Source of the DNA: Shewanella corallii | GTDB lineage: Bacteria > Pseudomonadota > Gammaproteobacteria > Enterobacterales > Shewanellaceae | Assembly (NCBI RefSeq): GCF_023349125.1 | Contig: NZ_JAKIKT010000001.1 | Coordinates: 1,116,001 to 1,180,000, forward strand | DNA: 64,000 nucleotides | Reading direction: 5' to 3' | Part shown: positions 1-9,383 of the stretch, piece after piece | Layout: every line of letters starts with the position of its first letter | Position numbering within the stretch: position 1 is the stretch's first letter | Translations under genes and position numbers: made by a program | Notes under the pieces: generated by a model | What the model was told of the DNA's origin: nothing | Database searches by the model: none | Seen by the model: only the letters and a program-made list of their open reading frames with translations

Positions 1-1
1 G

Positions 2-376
2 GTCAATATGGTGAGCAAAGGTATTGGGCAGGCAGAGATTCGACTGGACCCGCCTGAGCTGGGGCAGATGATGGTCAGGATCCAGGTCAATGGTGACCAA
101 ACTCAGGTGCAGTTCCAGGCTATGCAGCAGCAAACCCGGGATATGCTGGAACAGGCCATTCCCAGACTGAGAGAAATGCTGCAGTCACAGGGAATGGAGT
201 TGGCAGACAGTCAGGTTTCATCCCAGGACAGTTCATCCGGTGGTCAGGGCGACGGTGAAGCCAACAGTGCTTCAGCCGGGAATAACCCGGATTCGGATGA
301 AAATGCAGCAGACGTTCAGACAAGTACAATAAATCCGACCCGCACAGGAACCTCAGGTATAGATTATTACGCCTGA
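2..376 (+). CDS. fliK: Flagellar hook-length control protein FliK, C-terminal part (partial)
   Basis: The frame is open to the left edge, so only the C-terminal end of the protein is present. The visible part matches the FliK C-terminal hook-length domain: the stretch around IRLDPPELGQMMVRIQV followed by an amphipathic helix containing PRLREMLQSQGMELADSQV, then a Ser/Asp/Gly-rich tail. FliK is the secreted ruler that triggers the FlhB substrate switch from hook to filament proteins. It lies directly upstream of fliL in the order usual for polar flagellar operons. The ATG at 8 is almost certainly internal, because the domain is already in progress. Confidence 0.85.
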   Translation, partial: VNMVSKGIGQAEIRLDPPELGQMMVRIQVNGDQTQVQFQAMQQQTRDMLEQAIPRLREMLQSQGMELADSQVSSQDSSSGGQGDGEANSASAGNNPDSDENAADVQTSTINPTRTGTSGIDYYA

Positions 377-465
377 GTGAGTAACCTATACTGGAAGTCA
401 GGAGTCGGAATATAAATGAAATTATTCCGGGACTTAGCGGGTAGATAAAACACAAGGATGCAAAT

Positions 466-978
466 ATGGCTGACGAATTGGAGTTGGAAGAAACAGAAAA
501 GCCCAAAGGTAAGGGCAAGCTGTTTCTGATTATCGGTATTGTGGTGGTTTTACTGGGCGGTGGCGCAGCAGCATTTCTGATGATGGGAGGCGAAGAGCCT
601 GCCGCAGAAGCAACTGCAGGCGGAGAAGCCGTTGAACAGGTTGAAGAAACCAATACCGGGGAAGCCAAGTATGTGGGAATGCCCAGACCCTTCCTATTTA
701 ACCTCGCCGGACCTCAACGAAGTCGGCTGGTCGAAATCAAAGTGCAGTTAATGGTACGCGGTGATGACAATGAAGTGACCGCCAAGAAGCACATTCCCCT
801 GATTGAAGACGCGCTGCTGTCCACATTCAGTACCGCAGATGTCAGCAAGTTAAAAACTCAGGTTGGTAAAGATGACCTGAGGCAGAAAGCCCTGCTGAAC
901 GTGCAGAACACCCTGAATCCGGTTGCCGGAAAGAAAGTGGTGGAGAAAGTACTGTTCACCGGTTTTGTAATGCAGTAA
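466..978 (+). CDS. fliL: Flagellar basal body-associated protein FliL
   Basis: A 170-aa protein with an acidic and lysine-rich cytoplasmic start, one membrane segment at about residues 19-40, an Ala/Glu-rich linker and a periplasmic FliL domain. FliL sits around the stator at the basal body and supports torque and stator stability. The start at 466 is preceded by AAGGA with about 7 bases spacing. It is followed 21 bases later by fliM, as expected for fliLMNOPQR. Confidence 0.93.
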   Translation: MADELELEETEKPKGKGKLFLIIGIVVVLLGGGAAAFLMMGGEEPAAEATAGGEAVEQVEETNTGEAKYVGMPRPFLFNLAGPQRSRLVEIKVQLMVRGDDNEVTAKKHIPLIEDALLSTFSTADVSKLKTQVGKDDLRQKALLNVQNTLNPVAGKKVVEKVLFTGFVMQ

Positions 979-999
979 CCCGTTACCAGAGGCCTTAGC

Positions 1000-2028
1000 G
1001 TGACCGACTTATTAAGCCAAGACGAAATTGATGCTCTGCTCCATGGAGTCGATGACGTTGAAGAAGATTCTCCCGGCGATGGTGGGGGTTCCACCCAGTC
1101 GTTTGATTTTTCTTCGCAGGATCGAATCGTCCGTGGTCGGATGCCGACCCTTGAGCTGGTGAATGAGAGATTCGCCCGCCACCTGAGGATCAGCATGTTC
1201 AATATGATGCGTCGCGCAGCCGAGGTGTCTATTAACGGCGTGCAGATGCTCAAGTTCGGTGAATATGTACACACTCTGTTTGTTCCGACCAGCCTTAATA
1301 TGGTGCGCTTCAACCCACTGAAAGGCACCGCACTGATTACCATGGAAGCCAGGTTAGTCTTTATTCTGGTGGATAACTTCTTCGGTGGTGATGGCCGCTT
1401 TCACGCCAAGATTGAGGGCCGGGAATTCACTCCAACCGAGCGCCGGATTGTGCAACTGCTGCTGAAAATCATCTTTGAAGATTACAAGGATGCCTGGGCA
1501 CCGGTAATGGATGCCGAGTTCGAATATCTGGACGCTGAAGTTAACCCGGCGATGGCTAACATTGTGAGCCCGACAGAAGTTGTGGTGATTAGCTCCTTCC
1601 ATATCGAAGTGGACGGTGGTGGTGGTGATTTCCATATCACCATGCCGTACTCCATGATTGAGCCGATTCGTGAGCTGCTGGATGCCGGTGTTCAGAGTGA
1701 TACTCAGGATACGGATATTCGTTGGTCCAAGGCTCTGCGCGAAGAAATTATGGATGTGGAAGTCGGCGTTGAGGCTCAGGTAGTCGAGAAGACAGTGAGT
1801 CTGCGGGACGTGATGGAGCTGAAAGCGGGTGACATTATTCCGGTGGAGATGCCTGAATACATCATTATGGATGTTGAAGAACTCCCCAGTTTCCGCTGTA
1901 AACTCGGCCAGTCGAAAGACAACCTGGCATTAAAGGTCTACGAAAAGATACCGCGGCCTGAAACTGTGAAATCAGAATTGCAGCTGATTACCCGTAAAGG
2001 GAAATCCAAAAATATAGATGACTTATAA
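1000..2028 (+). CDS. fliM: Flagellar motor switch protein FliM
   Basis: A 342-aa protein beginning at a GTG. The first residues contain LLSQDEIDALLHG, the EIDALL helix that binds phosphorylated CheY in FliM proteins. The middle is a CheC-like domain (about 45-230) and the C-terminus is a SpoA/FliN-like domain. FliM is the C-ring subunit that turns CheY-P binding into a change of motor rotation. The length is normal for the family, and fliN follows after 9 bases. Confidence 0.96.
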   Translation: MTDLLSQDEIDALLHGVDDVEEDSPGDGGGSTQSFDFSSQDRIVRGRMPTLELVNERFARHLRISMFNMMRRAAEVSINGVQMLKFGEYVHTLFVPTSLNMVRFNPLKGTALITMEARLVFILVDNFFGGDGRFHAKIEGREFTPTERRIVQLLLKIIFEDYKDAWAPVMDAEFEYLDAEVNPAMANIVSPTEVVVISSFHIEVDGGGGDFHITMPYSMIEPIRELLDAGVQSDTQDTDIRWSKALREEIMDVEVGVEAQVVEKTVSLRDVMELKAGDIIPVEMPEYIIMDVEELPSFRCKLGQSKDNLALKVYEKIPRPETVKSELQLITRKGKSKNIDDL

Positions 2029-2037
2029 GGTGTTTGT

Positions 2038-2427
2038 ATGAGTGAAGAAGATATCGGAGATGATTGGGCTGCTGCCATGGCCGAGCAGGTCGAAGAGGAG
2101 GCTGCTGCACAGGCGGTAGAGCTTGATGAGCTTAAAGATGAGTCCAGCCCGCTGTCTGATGAAGAGCAGGCCAAGCTGGACTCGATTCTGGATATTCCTG
2201 TGACCATTTCAATGGAAGTGGGGCGCAGTTTTATCAGTATTCGTAACTTGCTGCAGTTGAACCAGGGCTCAGTGGTTGAATTGGACCGGGTGGCTGGTGA
2301 GCCTCTGGATGTGATGGTTAATGGCACCCTGATCGCCCACGGCGAAGTGGTTGTGGTTAACGACAAGTTTGGTATTCGTCTCACAGACGTGATAAGTCAG
2401 ACAGAGCGGATCAAGAAGCTCAAGTAA
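2038..2427 (+). CDS. fliN: Flagellar motor switch protein FliN
   Basis: A 129-aa protein with an acidic N-terminal region (about 1-50) and a C-terminal SpoA domain containing LDIPVTISMEVGR and LDRVAGEPLDVMVNG, characteristic of FliN. It forms the lower part of the C-ring with FliM and helps dock the export ATPase complex. It lies between fliM and fliO with very short gaps, consistent with translational coupling. Confidence 0.96.
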   Translation: MSEEDIGDDWAAAMAEQVEEEAAAQAVELDELKDESSPLSDEEQAKLDSILDIPVTISMEVGRSFISIRNLLQLNQGSVVELDRVAGEPLDVMVNGTLIAHGEVVVVNDKFGIRLTDVISQTERIKKLK

Positions 2428-2438
2428 GCAGGCAAGTA

Positions 2439-2795
2439 ATGATGACAATAATGGCGGCCTCTGCGGCCGCTCAGACGGCGACACCTTCATCCAACCTCGC
2501 CACCATGGCCAGCATGGTGGGTGGTTTGATTTTGGTGCTTTTGCTGATCTTCGCGCTGGCCTTTTTGGTTAAGCGTTTCAATCTGGTTCCCAGCAGTAAC
2601 GGCAAGATGAAAACCCTGGCGGTAACGCCTTTGGGACAAAAAGAGAAGTTGGTGTTGGTGGAGGTCGGGGAGCAGCAGTACCTGCTGGGCGTAACTCCTC
2701 ATCAAATCAATCTGATAGACAAACTTGAACAGCCCTTAGAGATAACCCCCACAAGTTTTGCTGAACAACTGCAAAAGGTGAGATCACAGCAATGA
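2439..2795 (+). CDS. fliO: Flagellar export apparatus protein FliO
   Basis: A 118-aa protein with a short periplasmic N-terminus, one membrane helix at about 25-46, and a basic cytoplasmic domain with [23 protein letters not shown], shortened here to the family-typical [12 protein letters not shown] core. FliO assists assembly of the FliP ring of the flagellar type III export gate. Sequence conservation in the family is low, so the call also leans on its place between fliN and fliP, whose start it overlaps by 4 bases. Confidence 0.9.
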   Translation: MMTIMAASAAAQTATPSSNLATMASMVGGLILVLLLIFALAFLVKRFNLVPSSNGKMKTLAVTPLGQKEKLVLVEVGEQQYLLGVTPHQINLIDKLEQPLEITPTSFAEQLQKVRSQQ

Positions 2796-3547
2796 TGAAA
2801 AGGATGGTCTGGTTGGCAGGGATGCTGCTGATGATATTGAGCAGCGCGGCGTTTGCAGATAATGGCATACTGCCTGCTGTCACTGTCACTCAAACTCCCG
2901 ACGGCGGCACTCAATACTCCGTGACCATGCAGATCCTGCTGTTGATGACAGCGCTGAGCTTCCTGCCCGCCATGGTCATCATGCTCACCTGCTTCACCCG
3001 TATTATTGTCACTCTCTCTATTCTCAGACAGGCAATCGGTCTGCAGCAAACCCCGTCCAATCAGGTATTGATTGGCCTGAGTCTGTTTATGACTATGTTT
3101 ATTATGTCACCGATTTTCAGCGAGATTTACGATGTCGGTGTAAAGCCCTATATGGATGAGCAACTGACACTGCAGCAGGCCTATGACAGGGGCAAAGAGC
3201 CGCTGAAAGCCTTTATGCTGGCTCAAACCCGGGTGACAGATCTCAAGACCTTTATTGATATTGCCGGTTACGACGATATCAGTACGCCGGAACAGAGTCC
3301 CATGAGTGTCATAGTCCCGGCGTTTATTACCAGCGAGCTTAAAACCGCTTTCCAAATCGGCTTTATGTTGTTTATCCCATTTCTGGTGATTGACCTGGTA
3401 GTGGCCAGTATTCTGATGGCCATGGGTATGATGATGCTGTCTCCCATGATTGTGTCGTTGCCTTTTAAAATCATGTTGTTTGTGTTGGTGGATGGCTGGA
3501 CTCTGGTAATGGGGACGCTGGCCAATAGCTTTGGACTCGGCACATGA
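2792..3547 (+). CDS. fliP: Flagellar export gate protein FliP
   Basis: A 251-aa membrane protein with an N-terminal signal sequence (cleavage expected after about residue 22, SSAAFA) and hydrophobic segments typical of FliP. Family motifs include [31 protein letters not shown] and [16 protein letters not shown]. FliP forms the core of the FliPQR export gate. It overlaps both fliO and fliQ by an ATGA-type junction. Confidence 0.97.
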   Translation: MMKRMVWLAGMLLMILSSAAFADNGILPAVTVTQTPDGGTQYSVTMQILLLMTALSFLPAMVIMLTCFTRIIVTLSILRQAIGLQQTPSNQVLIGLSLFMTMFIMSPIFSEIYDVGVKPYMDEQLTLQQAYDRGKEPLKAFMLAQTRVTDLKTFIDIAGYDDISTPEQSPMSVIVPAFITSELKTAFQIGFMLFIPFLVIDLVVASILMAMGMMMLSPMIVSLPFKIMLFVLVDGWTLVMGTLANSFGLGT

Positions 3548-3813
3548 CACCAGAATCCCTAGTCGATATCTTTCGTGAAGCCCTGGCGGTGATTGTGATG
3601 ATAGTCTCCGCCATCGTCGTTCCTGGCTTGTTGGTGGGATTGGTGGTCGCCGTATTTCAGGCAGCGACCTCCATCAACGAACAAACTCTGAGTTTTCTTC
3701 CCCGTCTGCTGGTCACCCTGCTGGCGTTGATGTTTTTGGGCCACTGGCTTATTCAGAAGTTGATGGATTTCTTTATGCAGATGGTGCAGTTAATCCCGGT
3801 TGTGGTGGGGTAG
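3544..3813 (+). CDS. fliQ: Flagellar export gate protein FliQ
   Basis: An 89-aa protein with two hydrophobic helices and the FliQ signature [20 protein letters not shown]. It packs around FliP and FliR in the export gate. The ATG overlaps the fliP stop codon by four bases, indicating coupled translation. Length is exactly that of the family. Confidence 0.97.
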   Translation: MTPESLVDIFREALAVIVMIVSAIVVPGLLVGLVVAVFQAATSINEQTLSFLPRLLVTLLALMFLGHWLIQKLMDFFMQMVQLIPVVVG

Positions 3814-3816
3814 CTT

Positions 3817-4614
3817 TTGGATATCCTGATGGATACCATCAACAGTGCGTTGGCTGCGTACCTGTGGCCCTTTGTTCGCGTGTCTTCCATGTTGATGGTG
3901 ATGGTTGTTTTTGGTGCGACTACCACGCCTGCAAGGATCAGGCTGCTGGCCGCTGTAGCTATTACCTTTGCCATTGCCCCTATATTGCCTCCCATGCCGG
4001 GAATAGAGCTATTCTCTCTGGCAGCAGTGTTTGTGATCGCCCAGCAAGTTCTGATTGGCAGCGCCATGGGATTGGTGACCATTCTTATCGTACAGACCTT
4101 TGTGCTCACGGGGCAGATTATTGGTATGCAGACCAGTTTGGGTTTTTCCTCCATGGTCGACCCGTCTTCCGGTCAGCAGACTCCAGTGGTAGGTAATCTT
4201 TTTTTGCTGCTGACGACCATGATTTTTCTGGCGGTGGATGGTCATCTGACCCTTATTCGCATGGTGGTGACCAGCTTTGAGACTCTGCCGGTTTCCATGG
4301 AGGGGATAAGCGTCGAGAACTACCGTACTTTGGCGGAGTGGGGCAGCACCATGTTCACCAATGCGCTGACCATGGCGATGTCCTCAATTGTAGCGCTGTT
4401 GATGATTAACCTCTCCTTTGGGGTAATGACCCGGGCAGCGCCCCAGCTCAATATTTTTGCCATTGGCTTTCCTATTACAATGATCAGTGGTCTGATCATT
4501 CTGTGGCTGACGCTGTCACCTGTGATGGCCCATTTTGATCAGGTCTGGACCAGTGCTCAAATCCTGTTGTGTGACATTGCCAATCTGCAGTGCCGCGTGG
4601 ATGGAGGGCTCTGA
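3817..4614 (+). CDS. fliR: Flagellar export gate protein FliR
   Basis: A 265-aa protein (if the TTG at 3817 is used; ATG at 3829 is an in-frame alternative) with about six membrane segments. The segment GQIIGMQTSLGFSSMVDPSS is characteristic of FliR. FliR joins FliP and FliQ as the export gate and contacts FlhB. The stop codon overlaps the flhB start by one base (TGATG). Confidence 0.95.
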   Translation: MDILMDTINSALAAYLWPFVRVSSMLMVMVVFGATTTPARIRLLAAVAITFAIAPILPPMPGIELFSLAAVFVIAQQVLIGSAMGLVTILIVQTFVLTGQIIGMQTSLGFSSMVDPSSGQQTPVVGNLFLLLTTMIFLAVDGHLTLIRMVVTSFETLPVSMEGISVENYRTLAEWGSTMFTNALTMAMSSIVALLMINLSFGVMTRAAPQLNIFAIGFPITMISGLIILWLTLSPVMAHFDQVWTSAQILLCDIANLQCRVDGGL

Positions 4615-5747
4615 TGGCGGAGAATGATACCAGTCAGGAAAGGACTGAAGAGGCCACCCCCAAACGATTACAGGATGCGAAATCCAAAGGGCAGGTGGCC
4701 AGATCCAAAGAGTTGGGCACGGCCGCTGTGTTGCTTGCCGCTGCGTTTGGATTTTTGATTACCGGCCCCTCACTGGCGTTGGCGTTGGACAGCGTCATGA
4801 CCCGCTTGTTTACCATGACGCGGGAGCAGGTATTCGACACCAACCATATGCTGAATATCTGGCAGATAGTGTTTGCCGAGCTGGCCATGCCTATGCTGGT
4901 GTTTATCAGTATTCTTGCTGTGGTCTCTTTTGTGGGGAATATCTTGCTGGGGGGAATCACATTTTCCTCCTATGCCATTATGCCCAAAACGTCCAAAATG
5001 AGCCCTATTAACGGCTTTAAGCGAATGTTTGGTATTCAGGCGCTGGTGGAGTTGGGCAAGGGACTGGCAAAATTCTCTGTGGTAGCGATAACGGCTTTTA
5101 CCCTGCTGTATATCTATTTTGAAGAGATTCTCTCCCTGTCTAAGGAGTATATGCCGGGCAATCTGCATCATGCGCTGGATCTCCTTGTGTGGCTGTTTAT
5201 CCTGCTCTGTTCATCGATACTGATTATTGTGCTGATTGATGTGCCGTTTCAGATCTGGAATCACAATAAGCAGCTGCGGATGACCAAGCAGGAAGTGAAG
5301 GACGAGTACAAGGACACTGAAGGTAAGCCGGAAGTCAAAGGTAAGGTCAGACAGCTGCAGCGGGAGATGGCACAGCGACGTATGATGGCTGAGGTGCCAA
5401 ATGCTGACGTTATCGTTGTTAACCCGGAGCATTATGCGGTTGCGATCAAATATGACATCAGCCGTTCTTCAGCGCCTTTTGTACTGGCCAAAGGGGTGGA
5501 TGAAGTCGCATTCAAGATCCGTGAAATTGCACGGGAGTATGAAATTCCTATCGTCTCAGCGCCGCCGCTTGCAAGGGCAATTTACCACACTACCAAAATC
5601 GACCAACAGGTCCCTGAAGGTCTGTTTACCGCGGTGGCACAGGTACTTGCTTATGTATTCCAGCTTAAGCAGTACCAGCAGGGGAAAGGCCGACGTCCCA
5701 CTCCGATCCCTTTTAATCAGCCTATTCCCGATGAGCTGAAACATTGA
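4614..5747 (+). CDS. flhB: Flagellar export switch protein FlhB
   Basis: The ATG at 4614 was chosen over a GTG-side extension to 4590 because it gives the usual FlhB start (MAENDTSQERTEEATPKR) and overlaps the fliR stop by one base. The 377-aa protein has four membrane helices and a cytoplasmic C-terminal domain. The autocleavage site is at residues 270-273 and reads NPEH instead of the usual NPTH. FlhB is the export-gate component that switches substrate class after FliK signalling. A 123-bp gap with a sigma-54-type promoter separates it from flhA. Confidence 0.96.
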   Translation: MAENDTSQERTEEATPKRLQDAKSKGQVARSKELGTAAVLLAAAFGFLITGPSLALALDSVMTRLFTMTREQVFDTNHMLNIWQIVFAELAMPMLVFISILAVVSFVGNILLGGITFSSYAIMPKTSKMSPINGFKRMFGIQALVELGKGLAKFSVVAITAFTLLYIYFEEILSLSKEYMPGNLHHALDLLVWLFILLCSSILIIVLIDVPFQIWNHNKQLRMTKQEVKDEYKDTEGKPEVKGKVRQLQREMAQRRMMAEVPNADVIVVNPEHYAVAIKYDISRSSAPFVLAKGVDEVAFKIREIAREYEIPIVSAPPLARAIYHTTKIDQQVPEGLFTAVAQVLAYVFQLKQYQQGKGRRPTPIPFNQPIPDELKH

Positions 5748-5816
5748 TCTCTGGTGCTGTCTCTGTCATCTAAGATTATCCGGGCTAACCCTTTCAAACA
5801 TTGCACTAATTAAACT

Positions 5817-5832
5817 TGGTGCGCAATTTGCT
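5817..5832 (+). promoter_or_regulatory. Sigma-54 (RpoN) type promoter upstream of flhA
   Basis: The sequence TGGtgCGcaatTTGCT matches the -24/-12 consensus TGGCACG-N4-TTGCW, with GG and GC separated by the required 10 bases. It lies about 40 bases upstream of the flhA start, in the only large gap of the flagellar series. In polar-flagellum Vibrio and Pseudomonas, flhA-flhF-flhG-fliA are transcribed from RpoN promoters under FlrC/FleQ-type activators. That this site is used is inference. Confidence 0.6.
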
Positions 5833-5870
5833 TTTCCACTGGTGATGTCAATTATCAGTCGGAAGTTGAG

Positions 5871-7970
5871 ATGGATGTAAAAGCCACTTTAGGGCGGGTG
5901 AAAGAGGTCAGGCCCAAGCACCTCAAAGGCATAGGGACCCCAGCATTGGTACTGGCTGCCCTGGCTATGGTCGTACTGCCCATGCCTGCCTTTTTGCTGG
6001 ATATTCTGTTTTCTTTCAATATTGCTCTGGCTTTGGTGGTGTTGCTGGTTGCCATCTATACCCAGCGTCCTCTCGATTTTGCCGCATTCCCCACAGTACT
6101 GCTTATTGCGACGCTGCTCAGACTGGCACTGAACGTTGCTTCCACCCGGGTGGTTTTGCTTGAAGGCCACAACGGTGGGGACGCGGCCGGTAAGGTGATT
6201 GAGGCGTTTGGCTCTGTGGTGATAGGTGGCAACTATGCCGTGGGCCTGGTGGTGTTCCTGATCCTGATTATCATCAACTTTGCCGTGGTCACCAAAGGTG
6301 CCGGTCGTATTTCAGAAGTGAGTGCCCGCTTTACTCTGGATGCCATGCCAGGTAAGCAGATGGCGATTGATGCCGACCTTAACGCAGGCATTATCAATCA
6401 GGAACAGGCCAGGCAGCGACGTGATGAAGTCACCAAAGAGGCTGATTTTTACGGTGCGATGGATGGTGCCTCAAAGTTCGTTAAAGGGGATGCCATTGCG
6501 GGCATCATGATCCTGGTTATCAATATTATCGGTGGCTTCGTTATCGGCATGCTGCAGCATGATCTGGATTTCTCCACCGCAGCCGAAATTTATACCCTGC
6601 TGACCATAGGTGACGGACTTGTCGCGCAAATTCCGGGTCTGTTGCTCTCTATTGCCGCCGCTTTGATGGTGACTCGTCAGAATGAAACCGGTGATATGGG
6701 CCAGATGGTGATGAGCCAGATGTTTGACAGCCCAAAGGCACTGGCTATCGCTTCTGGTGTATTGCTGATTATGGGGCTGGTTCCCGGCATGCCGCATCTG
6801 GTGTTCCTGAGTTTTGCCGGTTTAACAGGTTACGGTGCCTGGTACATTCGCAAACGGGCCGAAGTTAAAAAGCAGGAAGCACTGGAGAAGGCCAAGGAGG
6901 GCGAGCTGGACCCCATGAAGAGTCAACCCAAAGAGCTCAGCTGGGATGATGTACAGCATGTTGACACCATAGGCCTGGAGGTGGGCTATCGACTTATCCC
7001 TCTGGTTGATAAAGGGCAGGGCGGTGAACTGCTGGGCCGAATTAAAGGAGTCCGTAAAAAGCTGTCTCAGGAGCTGGGTTTCCTGGTGCCTGCAGTGCAT
7101 ATTCGCGACAACCTCGACCTGGCGCCTAACGCCTATCGTATTTCACTTATGGGAGTAGTTGTCGGTGAAGCAGAAGTACGCCACGACTGTGAGCTGGCAA
7201 TTAACCCAGGCCAGGTGTTTGGCAAGCTGGAGGGCACGCCAACCCGGGATCCGGCCTTCGGTCTGGAGGCTGTGTGGGTAACACCTCAGCAGCGTGAACA
7301 TGCGCAAACCCTGGGTTATACCGTTGTTGACGCTGCCACAGTGGTGGCGACACATATCAGTCAGTTGTTGACCAACAATGCTTCCAAGTTGCTGGGTTAT
7401 GAAGAAGTTCAGCAGTTGCTGGATATGCTCAGCAAGCAATCACCCAAGCTGGTAGATGGCTTTATTCCTGATGTGATGAGCCTGGGTAATGTGGTCAAGG
7501 TGATGCAGAACCTGCTCAATGAAGGTGTTTCTATCCGGGATATGCGCACCATTATTCAGACTCTGCTGGAGTATGGCAGCAAGAGTAATGATACCGAAGT
7601 TTTGACCGCCGCTGTTCGTATCGCCTTGAAGCGGATGATAGTGCAGGAGATAGCCGGACCTGAAGCTGAAATCCCCGTCATTACTTTGGCGCCAGAGCTG
7701 GAACAAATGTTGCATCAGTCTATGCAGGCAACCGGAGGGGAAGGCCCGAATATCGAGCCCGGCCTTGCAGAGCGAATGCAGCAGTCACTGGCAGATGCGG
7801 CTCAAAGGCAGGAAATGGTGGGGCAACCGGCAATTTTGCTGACATCAGGCATGCTGCGTTCCACCCTGTCCCGGTTTATTAAGTACACCATCCCCAATAT
7901 GCGGGTGATCTCTTATCAGGAAGTCCCTGATGAGAAACAGATAAGAATTGTGTCTGCCGTCGGTCAATAG
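5871..7970 (+). CDS. flhA: Flagellar export protein FlhA
   Basis: A 699-aa FHIPEP-family protein. The N-terminal half has about eight membrane helices with the signature VVTKGAGRISEVSARFTLDA; the C-terminal half is the cytoplasmic domain that forms a nonamer and docks export substrates and chaperones. FlhA is the large gate protein that couples proton flow to export. It starts a new transcription group (sigma-54-like promoter upstream) continuing into flhF, flhG and fliA. Confidence 0.98.
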   Translation: MDVKATLGRVKEVRPKHLKGIGTPALVLAALAMVVLPMPAFLLDILFSFNIALALVVLLVAIYTQRPLDFAAFPTVLLIATLLRLALNVASTRVVLLEGHNGGDAAGKVIEAFGSVVIGGNYAVGLVVFLILIIINFAVVTKGAGRISEVSARFTLDAMPGKQMAIDADLNAGIINQEQARQRRDEVTKEADFYGAMDGASKFVKGDAIAGIMILVINIIGGFVIGMLQHDLDFSTAAEIYTLLTIGDGLVAQIPGLLLSIAAALMVTRQNETGDMGQMVMSQMFDSPKALAIASGVLLIMGLVPGMPHLVFLSFAGLTGYGAWYIRKRAEVKKQEALEKAKEGELDPMKSQPKELSWDDVQHVDTIGLEVGYRLIPLVDKGQGGELLGRIKGVRKKLSQELGFLVPAVHIRDNLDLAPNAYRISLMGVVVGEAEVRHDCELAINPGQVFGKLEGTPTRDPAFGLEAVWVTPQQREHAQTLGYTVVDAATVVATHISQLLTNNASKLLGYEEVQQLLDMLSKQSPKLVDGFIPDVMSLGNVVKVMQNLLNEGVSIRDMRTIIQTLLEYGSKSNDTEVLTAAVRIALKRMIVQEIAGPEAEIPVITLAPELEQMLHQSMQATGGEGPNIEPGLAERMQQSLADAAQRQEMVGQPAILLTSGMLRSTLSRFIKYTIPNMRVISYQEVPDEKQIRIVSAVGQ

Positions 7971-7981
7971 AGGGTTGATAA

Positions 7982-9379
7982 GTGAAGATAAAACGATTTT
8001 TCGCAAGAGATATGAGAACGGCCCTGGCTCAGGTTAAAGATACCCTGGGGTCTGATGCCGTCATCATGTCCAACAAGAAAGTGGCCGGTGGCATCGAGAT
8101 TGTCGCTGCAGTTGATTATGACGACCCCAAGCCAAGACAAAGTCCGGCGGCTCCCGCAACCATGGGTATGAACGAGGATAAAGTTTCCATAGGTCAGAGC
8201 AATGTGGTTAAGACTCGCAGCAATGCACCTGCACAGGCTCAAAAGGTCCCGGCAGACTCGCTGCAGGCTCTGCTTGAACGTCAGCAGCAAAGGTTGAGTG
8301 AACAAAGTCGTCAGCCTGAACCTGAGCCGGAACTGCCTGCCTGGGCTCGCGGCCTGACAGAAGCGGCGCAGCCACAGTCTCAACAACAATCAAGACCAGA
8401 GCAACTTCGTGCTCAGGCACCATCGCAGGCACAAATGCAGGATGTGGCTCCCGGCGTTGCCGAGTTACGTGAAGAGATGTCAGCGTTGCGTGCGCTGCTG
8501 ACTCACCAGGTTTCAAGCCTGATGACGGAGCAAAGGGAGCGTCATGATCCCGTCGGTGCCATGTTGCAGCAAAGATTGCGTCAGGCAGACTTTTCTCCTG
8601 AGTTGGCGGCGAAATTATCAGCACTCAGTCAGCATTATGAGCCAGCTGAACTGGTAAAAACTCTGCCTCAGAGCCTGGCGAATATGTTGGATAACCGGGG
8701 GGACGATATCGTCAAGCAGGGCGGTGTTATCGCTTTTGTGGGTCCAACCGGAGTGGGTAAAACGACGACGTTGGCAAAAATAGCCGCCAGATTTGCCGCA
8801 TATCATGGGGCCGATCAGGTTGCACTGATAACAACTGATCATTATCGTATCGGTGCCTATGAGCAACTGGCAACCTATGGCAAAATAATGGGGTGTCCGG
8901 TAAAGCAGGCTCATGATTTTAATGAACTTGAGCAGGTTCTTTATCAATTCCGTAACAGGAAACTGGTGCTGATAGACACAGCCGGTATGGGCCAGAGAGA
9001 TATGCGCCTGTATCAGCAACTGGACAATTTGGCTGCGAACAAACGCTTACCCATCAGAAGCTATCTGGTGATGTCAGCGACAGCGCAACGCAAAGTCATG
9101 CAGGATGCAGTGAAACATTTCAAGCGAATTCCTCTTTCCGGTGCAATACTGACAAAGCTGGATGAGTCTGTTTCTTTGGCCGGTGCTCTCAGCGTTTTGA
9201 TTCAAAACGCATTGCCATTGAGCTATGTGACGGACGGGCAGCGGGTACCTGAAGACCTCAGTGTTGCCGACACCCTGGCGCTGGCTAAACAGGCGCTGGC
9301 GGTGCTGGAGCAAAGAGACGAAGAGGAATTCATGCCACAATCTGGCCGGTCAGAAGAGATGACCTATGCATTTGAGTAG
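7982..9379 (+). CDS. flhF: Polar flagellar placement GTPase FlhF
   Basis: A 465-aa SRP-type GTPase starting at GTG. The N-terminal B domain (KIKRFFARDMRTALAQVKD) is followed by a Gln-rich low-complexity linker (about 70-160), then the NG domain. The Walker A motif GPTGVGKTT is at about residue 254, followed by ITTDHYRIGAYEQL and IDTAGMGQRD. FlhF marks the pole for flagellum assembly and is antagonised by FlhG, encoded immediately downstream. Its presence argues for a polar flagellum. Confidence 0.97.
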   Translation: MKIKRFFARDMRTALAQVKDTLGSDAVIMSNKKVAGGIEIVAAVDYDDPKPRQSPAAPATMGMNEDKVSIGQSNVVKTRSNAPAQAQKVPADSLQALLERQQQRLSEQSRQPEPEPELPAWARGLTEAAQPQSQQQSRPEQLRAQAPSQAQMQDVAPGVAELREEMSALRALLTHQVSSLMTEQRERHDPVGAMLQQRLRQADFSPELAAKLSALSQHYEPAELVKTLPQSLANMLDNRGDDIVKQGGVIAFVGPTGVGKTTTLAKIAARFAAYHGADQVALITTDHYRIGAYEQLATYGKIMGCPVKQAHDFNELEQVLYQFRNRKLVLIDTAGMGQRDMRLYQQLDNLAANKRLPIRSYLVMSATAQRKVMQDAVKHFKRIPLSGAILTKLDESVSLAGALSVLIQNALPLSYVTDGQRVPEDLSVADTLALAKQALAVLEQRDEEEFMPQSGRSEEMTYAFE

Positions 9380-9383
9380 AGAG

